This document shows, piece after piece, positions 59,845-64,000 of a DNA stretch of 64,000 nt (within the stretch, counting starts at the first letter, position 1; each line of letters begins with the position of its first letter). A model generated the notes under the pieces. That model did no database searches. It saw nothing but the letters and a program-made list of their open reading frames with translations, and was not told where the DNA came from. The position numbers and the translations under genes were made by a program. The stretch comes from DATNPX01 sp036702975 (GTDB lineage: Bacteria > Cyanobacteriota > Vampirovibrionia > Obscuribacterales > Obscuribacteraceae). Location of the stretch: assembly GCA_036702975.1 (NCBI GenBank), contig DATNPX010000030.1, positions 186,001-250,000 on the forward strand, in the 5' to 3' direction.

Positions 59845-61046
59845 CGGTGCCTAGCAGTCGTGAGCTAGATAACTTGTGGTCGAGACATAATGCTCTCTGG
59901 CGCGAGACCGCGCAAATAACCAGTCAATGGCAAGATGCGGCTCTGGTCGAGCCCGACTTGCTGAAACATCGAGTAAGAGGCGACTTCTGGGACGTCATCG
60001 CTTCAAAAAAGATTACCTTGATCGTCGGGCGAGAATACGAGCATCTGCTTTTAGGCGTCTCTTGTTCCCCAAAACCTTCTGTATCTTATATGCCGATTCC
60101 GCACCCTTCTGGTGTTGCTGTCGATCATAAAACTGGAGTCGTGCACGTAGCGAGCACCAGAAACCCTAATCAAATTTACGATTTGATGCCGATCAATGCC
60201 ATCACTCAAAGGTTGGACGTTAAGGCTCAAACTCCTCCGGATAAGCCGTTGGTGCCGGTTCGGTCGCGATTCTTTCCTGGTTGTTTGTATATGCATGATT
60301 TGGCCATGATAGGCGATGATTTGTACGCAAATGCCGTTGGACAGAATGCCATTATTCGGATTGATCCGCATGGATCGTATGAACGCGTCTGGTGGCCAAA
60401 ATGCGTTGAAGAAGGTGGCAAGCCGCAGTTTGGGCTAAACTACATTCAGCTCAATTCGATTGCATCGGGGAAGTCGCTCAAAGATTCTTTCTTTTCAGCG
60501 TCATCGGCGAAAATTTCCAATCGTCGACCCGGTCACAAAAACTATCCAGTCGATGGTCGTGGTGTGATCTTCTCTGCCAAGACACGGGAGCCAATTGCTT
60601 CCGGTCTTACTCGACCGCATTCCGCCAGGCTGGCCAAGGTCAATAACAAGGAGTTTTTGTTCGTTGACAACAGCGGCTATGGTGAATTCGGTTTCATAGA
60701 AGATAGTGAATTCGTTACAGTGACGAAATTGCCAGGGTGGACTCGAGGCTTGTCAATCTGCGGCGACATAGCATTTGTGGGCACTTCCAGGGTTATCCCG
60801 AAGTTTAGCCAATATGCGCCCGGTTTAGATGTTAATGCCAGCATATGCGGCATTCACGCGATTGATATAAAATCAGGCAAGGTCTTGGGAAGTATGTCAT
60901 GGCCTTGGGGCAACCAGATCTTCGCGATCGATTGGTTGCCAGTCCAGCAGTCTGCTGGCTTCCCTTTTCTGGCTTCTGGCCAGGCGCGAGACAATCGCAG
61001 TTTGTTTTACACATTTTCAACACGTAGTCATAACGGGTCAAAATAG
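59811..61046 (+). CDS. TIGR03032-family beta-propeller-like protein
   Basis: 411 residues from a GTG at 59811, overlapping the GT2 gene by 34 nt. The sequence matches the TIGR03032 family pattern: HPSGVAVDHKTGVVHVASTR, RFFPGCLYMHDLAMIGDDLY, GLTRPHSARLAKVNNKEFLF with VDNSGYGEFGFIE, and KLPGWTRGLSICGDIAFVGT. The fold is probably a six-bladed propeller. The molecular function of the family is not known; it recurs beside sulfotransferases and glycosyltransferases, consistent with a glycan-modification role here. Confidence 0.8.
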   Translation: MAKHASSKSPVAVPSSRELDNLWSRHNALWRETAQITSQWQDAALVEPDLLKHRVRGDFWDVIASKKITLIVGREYEHLLLGVSCSPKPSVSYMPIPHPSGVAVDHKTGVVHVASTRNPNQIYDLMPINAITQRLDVKAQTPPDKPLVPVRSRFFPGCLYMHDLAMIGDDLYANAVGQNAIIRIDPHGSYERVWWPKCVEEGGKPQFGLNYIQLNSIASGKSLKDSFFSASSAKISNRRPGHKNYPVDGRGVIFSAKTREPIASGLTRPHSARLAKVNNKEFLFVDNSGYGEFGFIEDSEFVTVTKLPGWTRGLSICGDIAFVGTSRVIPKFSQYAPGLDVNASICGIHAIDIKSGKVLGSMSWPWGNQIFAIDWLPVQQSAGFPFLASGQARDNRSLFYTFSTRSHNGSK

Positions 61047-61055
61047 GGAGATTTT

Positions 61056-62000
61056 ATGAGCGATTTTCGATTGTTGATGCTGGGAGCAATGTATGAGAAC
61101 GGTGGCAATACCACTCACCGCTTTCTAGACGGTCACCCACAGCTGTTTGTTTACCCGTTCGAGTCGCAAGTTGGTACTCGCAACGTGAACGATCATTTGA
61201 CCACGACCTTTCCTCAAAAATATCGCTGGCCGGAATTCTTGCTCGATGCAACACCTGAGCAAGACTACAAAGCGATCATCGACGAAGAAGGCAAAGTAAG
61301 AGCAAGAACCCCTAACGTCAGCAAGTTCCGTCATGAGCCGATGGATTTCAATGATGACGAGCGCATGCAACGTTACGTGTTGCACGTTCAAAAGAGCGGA
61401 CGGTCTCGTGGAAATAACGTAGCTGCTTTCTTCAAAGCTACTTTTGAAGCTTGGAAAGATTACAATCGCAGTGGCAGGGAACAGATGTACGTCGGCTACA
61501 GCCCAGTGTTGGTCGTTGATGCGGACAAGATTTTGAATGATCTTCCGGGCGCACACTTTTTGCACGTGGTGCGTAACCCATGGTCTGCATTTGCAGATAC
61601 CAAGAAGCGTCCAGTGCCGCTTTCGTTGAAGAACTACATGCTCGGTTGGACACTCAATCAATACCATGCGTTGTTGTACAAAGAGCAGTTCCCAGACAGA
61701 ATGCACATCGTCCGCGCCGAAGATGTGATGGCTGATTCGTTCAAGACTCTGGGCGACCTCTGCGAGAAGCTCGGTTTGGAAAGAGCCGAAAGTCTGAAGA
61801 AGGTAACTTGGAACGGTAAAGAGTTGACCGAAGTGTTCCCCTGGGGTACCATCCGCAAAGCTACTCCTGAAGCCAATCTCGCTACTGCGAACGAATTGTC
61901 CGACGAAGAGAAGGAGCAGATTCGTCAAATGACTTGGCAGTATCTGGATGTGTTTGACTACAAGTCGTTCCTCACACAAAAGGTGCTCACGCACAAGTAA
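61056..62000 (+). CDS. PAPS-dependent sulfotransferase-family protein with altered N-terminal loop
   Basis: 314 residues, 9 bp after the previous gene with AGGGAG before the ATG. The 3'-phosphate-binding segment is clear (HVVRNPWSAFADTKKRP, R173) and followed by LGWTLNQYHALLYKEQFPDR and VRAEDVMADSFKTLGDLCEK, typical of sulfotransferases. The N-terminal loop that normally reads GxPRSGTT is changed to GAMYENGGNTTHRFLDGHP, without the Arg-Ser pair. If active it should transfer sulfate from PAPS to a glycan or lipid carrier; the altered loop raises the chance of another donor or no catalysis. Confidence 0.8.
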   Translation: MSDFRLLMLGAMYENGGNTTHRFLDGHPQLFVYPFESQVGTRNVNDHLTTTFPQKYRWPEFLLDATPEQDYKAIIDEEGKVRARTPNVSKFRHEPMDFNDDERMQRYVLHVQKSGRSRGNNVAAFFKATFEAWKDYNRSGREQMYVGYSPVLVVDADKILNDLPGAHFLHVVRNPWSAFADTKKRPVPLSLKNYMLGWTLNQYHALLYKEQFPDRMHIVRAEDVMADSFKTLGDLCEKLGLERAESLKKVTWNGKELTEVFPWGTIRKATPEANLATANELSDEEKEQIRQMTWQYLDVFDYKSFLTQKVLTHK

Positions 62001-62018
62001 GCAGGCGGGATACTGAAC

Positions 62019-63131
62019 GTGCACTCAAAACGGACAGTAATCATCGGCGGTACAGGTTTGGTCGGCTGCTATCTGGCAGCCGACCTACTTAGTAAAGGCC
62101 ATCAAGTTACGGTGCTGTCGAAATCTACTCGATTCGCGGTGCCGGAGGCTTTTGTATCGCCGGCTGAAATGCAGAAAGTCGAGCTGGTGCACGGTGAGAT
62201 TACTGATGTGGAGTTGCTCAGCGACTTGATCGGTCGTGCAGACGTCGTCTTTCATAAGACTGTCAGTCAGGGAATGTCTGGTGCTGTTGAAAATCTTCAA
62301 CAATTCCTGAACGATAAGATAGGGGCTGCTGCCGCTGTAGTGGAAGCTCTGCGACTTGCACCCCAAAAGCCCGAACTGCTTGTGCTTGGCTCGTCGATTT
62401 CGGTCTACGGCGAAGGTGCATATCAGTGTCCACGCTGTGGGGTGGTACGCCCTGACCTGCGCTATCAGGCACCACGTTCTGAAAGTGGGTGGGACCCAAA
62501 GTGTCCGGCCTGCGATGGTTCGGGTTTGACACCAGTTCCGCTCGATGAGCAGGCGGCGCGTAAAGGGCTTTCTGTTTATTCGGTTTCTAAAAAGGCCGAA
62601 GAGGACCTCTTCGCTGGTGCCTGCCAGCGAAACTCAATTTCGATGGTTGGTCTACGCTACAGTTTCATAATTGGTGCGGGACAATCGTGGCATAGCCCAT
62701 TTACACATTTCCTGGATTTGCTCAGTGCGGCGGAGCCTCCCAGATTGCATGAAGATGGGTTGCAAACAAGAGACTACATATTCGTGCGTGATGTCGTCGC
62801 TGCAAATATGGCGGTGATGAAGAAGCACCGTCCGGGCACTAACTTCTACAACATTGCCAGTGGCAATTCTACGACGCTGCTTGCTACCGTCAATGAATTG
62901 AGCGAATTGTATGCCCAAAGAAGCGGTAGTGGTCGTGCTCTAGAACCGATTGTTGACAGGGTTTTTAGCCCTGGAGATGTTCGGCATTGCTACGTGACAG
63001 CTGAGAAATTTGGACGAGATTTTGGCATAGAGCCACCAACTGCCCTTTCCGCAGGACTGAGAGAATTGGTCGATTGGTATGTGCGGAAAAAAGAGTCACA
63101 GATTCAAGGTATCGGAGCTGGGTCTAGCTAG
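62019..63131 (+). CDS. SDR sugar-nucleotide epimerase with four-Cys insertion (dTDP-L-rhamnose 4-epimerase-like)
   Basis: 370 residues from a GTG at 62019 with GGCGGG about 9 nt upstream. Rossmann motif VIIGGTGLVGCYLAADL, catalytic set in LGSSISVYGEG and Y187-x3-K191 (VYSVSKKAEE). Between them is a loop with C137-x2-C140 (YQCPRCG) and C162-x2-C165 (KCPACDG), probably a zinc knuckle. This insertion is characteristic of dTDP-L-rhamnose/6-deoxy-talose 4-epimerases, as I recall the family. It would supply a 6-deoxy-hexose for the glycan made by this operon. It is the last gene before a 240-bp gap. Confidence 0.82.
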   Translation: MHSKRTVIIGGTGLVGCYLAADLLSKGHQVTVLSKSTRFAVPEAFVSPAEMQKVELVHGEITDVELLSDLIGRADVVFHKTVSQGMSGAVENLQQFLNDKIGAAAAVVEALRLAPQKPELLVLGSSISVYGEGAYQCPRCGVVRPDLRYQAPRSESGWDPKCPACDGSGLTPVPLDEQAARKGLSVYSVSKKAEEDLFAGACQRNSISMVGLRYSFIIGAGQSWHSPFTHFLDLLSAAEPPRLHEDGLQTRDYIFVRDVVAANMAVMKKHRPGTNFYNIASGNSTTLLATVNELSELYAQRSGSGRALEPIVDRVFSPGDVRHCYVTAEKFGRDFGIEPPTALSAGLRELVDWYVRKKESQIQGIGAGSS

Positions 63132-63334
63132 GCTCACCCGGTGGAAGTTTTTCAGAGAATCTTCTTGCAATTGGACATCTGCTGTTTCCTGAATATTATT
63201 TTCTCGACGGGCCTGAGCCGCGAAGCCTGATTTGCGTGTAGCTTCATACTCTTAGTTTTCGCTAAGCAAAACAATGTGCAATTCCACCTGGTCCGCTAAT
63301 CCTATGCCAGCAAGGCGGAGCGGATTTGAGTTAG

Positions 63335-63352
63335 AATTTCATGGTTGAAATT
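63335..63352 (+). promoter_or_regulatory. Small perfect inverted repeat before the terminal TPR gene
   Basis: AATTTCA (63335-63341) and TGAAATT (63346-63352) flank TGGT, 19 bp upstream of the ATG at 63372. It may be an operator half-site pair or a weak hairpin near the ribosome-binding site (GAGGG at 63356-63360). Confidence 0.25.
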
Positions 63353-63371
63353 GCTGAGGGTTGAGTCTGCT

Positions 63372-64000
63372 ATGAAACGTGCGTTTTTGGGATTGTTTAC
63401 CGCTTTGAGCTTAGGCACCTCCTTTCCTGTAGCTTTCGCGCAATCAAGCCAAGGTACTGCCGAACTCGCTAAGGGCACGAGCCAGATGCAGACCGGCAAC
63501 ATGGATGGGGCTGAGAAATCTTTCAAAAAAGCGCATGAGCTAGCGGTTGCGACAAATGACAAACAGACTTTATGTCAAGCCGCCTTCAATCTCGGAATAG
63601 TTCAGAGTGCATTGCACCAAAACAAAGAGGCGGAACAGTCTTTTCAAGAAGCACTCAGTATTCTGAATTCGGTTTTGCCACCTGGTGCGTCAAATCCGTT
63701 TGTTGCCACCGCCAGCTGTTTGCTCGCTGATCTATATACGCAGGAAAGCCGCCCGGCAGACGCATTGGCGTTGTACGAAAAGGCGATACCGCAGTTGCCC
63801 GCTACTCCACCGACATTGGTGGCGGAGAAAACTATAAATATGGCTCGTGCTTACGTCCTTGCCGATAAACTCGATCAAGCTCAGCAAGCATATGAAAAAG
63901 GAGTTGCGGCGTTTACAACTATCCTTGGTCCTGCTGATTCGCAGACTCTGACTGCAATCTGTAACTATTCGACATTTTTGTATGACCGAGATGAATTTGA
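63372..64000 (+). CDS. Exported TPR-repeat protein (partial, runs off the window)
   Basis: The visible 209 codons start at the ATG at 63372, with a signal peptide (FLGLFTALSLGTSFPVAFA). They continue with tetratricopeptide repeats of the kinesin-light-chain-like type: NMDGAEKSFKKAHELAVATN, KEAEQSFQEALSILNSVLPP and LDQAQQAYEKGVAAFTTILG. The 42-residue repeat spacing with the ILGPADSQTL-like linkers is typical of TPR_12 proteins. It is probably a periplasmic scaffold. The C-terminus is outside the window. Confidence 0.85.
   Translation, partial: MKRAFLGLFTALSLGTSFPVAFAQSSQGTAELAKGTSQMQTGNMDGAEKSFKKAHELAVATNDKQTLCQAAFNLGIVQSALHQNKEAEQSFQEALSILNSVLPPGASNPFVATASCLLADLYTQESRPADALALYEKAIPQLPATPPTLVAEKTINMARAYVLADKLDQAQQAYEKGVAAFTTILGPADSQTLTAICNYSTFLYDRDEF

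Noticed and set aside
1..64000. Prophage, transposon or integrated island
   Set aside because: No transposase, integrase, terminal repeats, tRNA-adjacent attachment site or phage structural gene was seen; the glycan region is diverse but not bounded by mobility signals.

Overview
The window reads as chromosomal DNA of a Gram-negative-type bacterium of roughly 50% GC. It encodes lipoprotein and Sec signals, TolC-type outer-membrane channels, RND pumps, an outer-membrane beta-barrel and a large surface-glycan locus. TTG and GTG starts are common and many genes overlap by 4 nt. The mix of a caspase-TPR protein, a RedB/membrane histidine kinase module, many exported TPR or hypothetical proteins and a sulfotransferase-containing glycan locus would fit a deep-branching environmental lineage such as non-photosynthetic Cyanobacteria-related Vampirovibrionia (Obscuribacterales). 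That placement is an inference; no rRNA or other phylogenetic marker was found to confirm it. No tRNA, rRNA, CRISPR array, insertion sequence or prophage was recognised.

Layout. 1-4.8 kb: the N-terminal part of an RlmD/TrmA-type RNA methyltransferase, an exported hypothetical protein, an SbcD/Mre11-type nuclease subunit, and a divergent quinone reductase/HxlR regulator pair. 4.9-19 kb: a heavy-metal-type efflux region. One CzcA/CusA-like pump lies on the minus strand. On the plus strand a second pump is fused in frame to its own CzcB/CusB-like adaptor, followed by a Pro/Ser-rich exported protein and three tandem TolC-family channels. Between the two pumps lies a short minus-strand reading frame interrupted by one amber codon and followed by a strong terminator. 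19-24 kb: crcB-DUF190 (fluoride export), then a response regulator, a RedB-like thioredoxin-fold protein and a membrane hybrid histidine kinase. 24-33 kb: an ArnT-like glycosyltransferase, a YncE-like propeller, a receiver-kinase protein, a TPR protein, a glucosaminidase-like protein and an IPT/TIG protein.

33-42.5 kb: an MBOAT plus SGNH pair (O-acylation of a surface glycan), an SDR protein, a secreted caspase-like protease with a long TPR array, a NUDIX hydrolase, a J-domain protein and an outer-membrane barrel with a Fur-box-like site upstream. 42.7-63.1 kb: a glycan-assembly region with three related GT2 enzymes carrying a shared C-terminal tail, a GT4 enzyme, a GT-C-like membrane protein, an LRR protein and a Bcr/CflA exporter. 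It ends in a tightly coupled six-gene operon: split transketolase, GT2, TIGR03032 protein, sulfotransferase and dTDP-rhamnose-4-epimerase-like SDR. An AbiEi-like antitoxin with no visible toxin partner and a long perfect hairpin interrupt this region. The window ends inside an exported TPR protein.

The most notable items are the pump-adaptor fusion with an internal ribosome-binding site and lipobox, the amber-interrupted small gene, the coupled transketolase/sulfotransferase glycan operon, the solitary AbiEi-like gene with its inverted repeats, and the two-hairpin leader ahead of a 74-residue protein.
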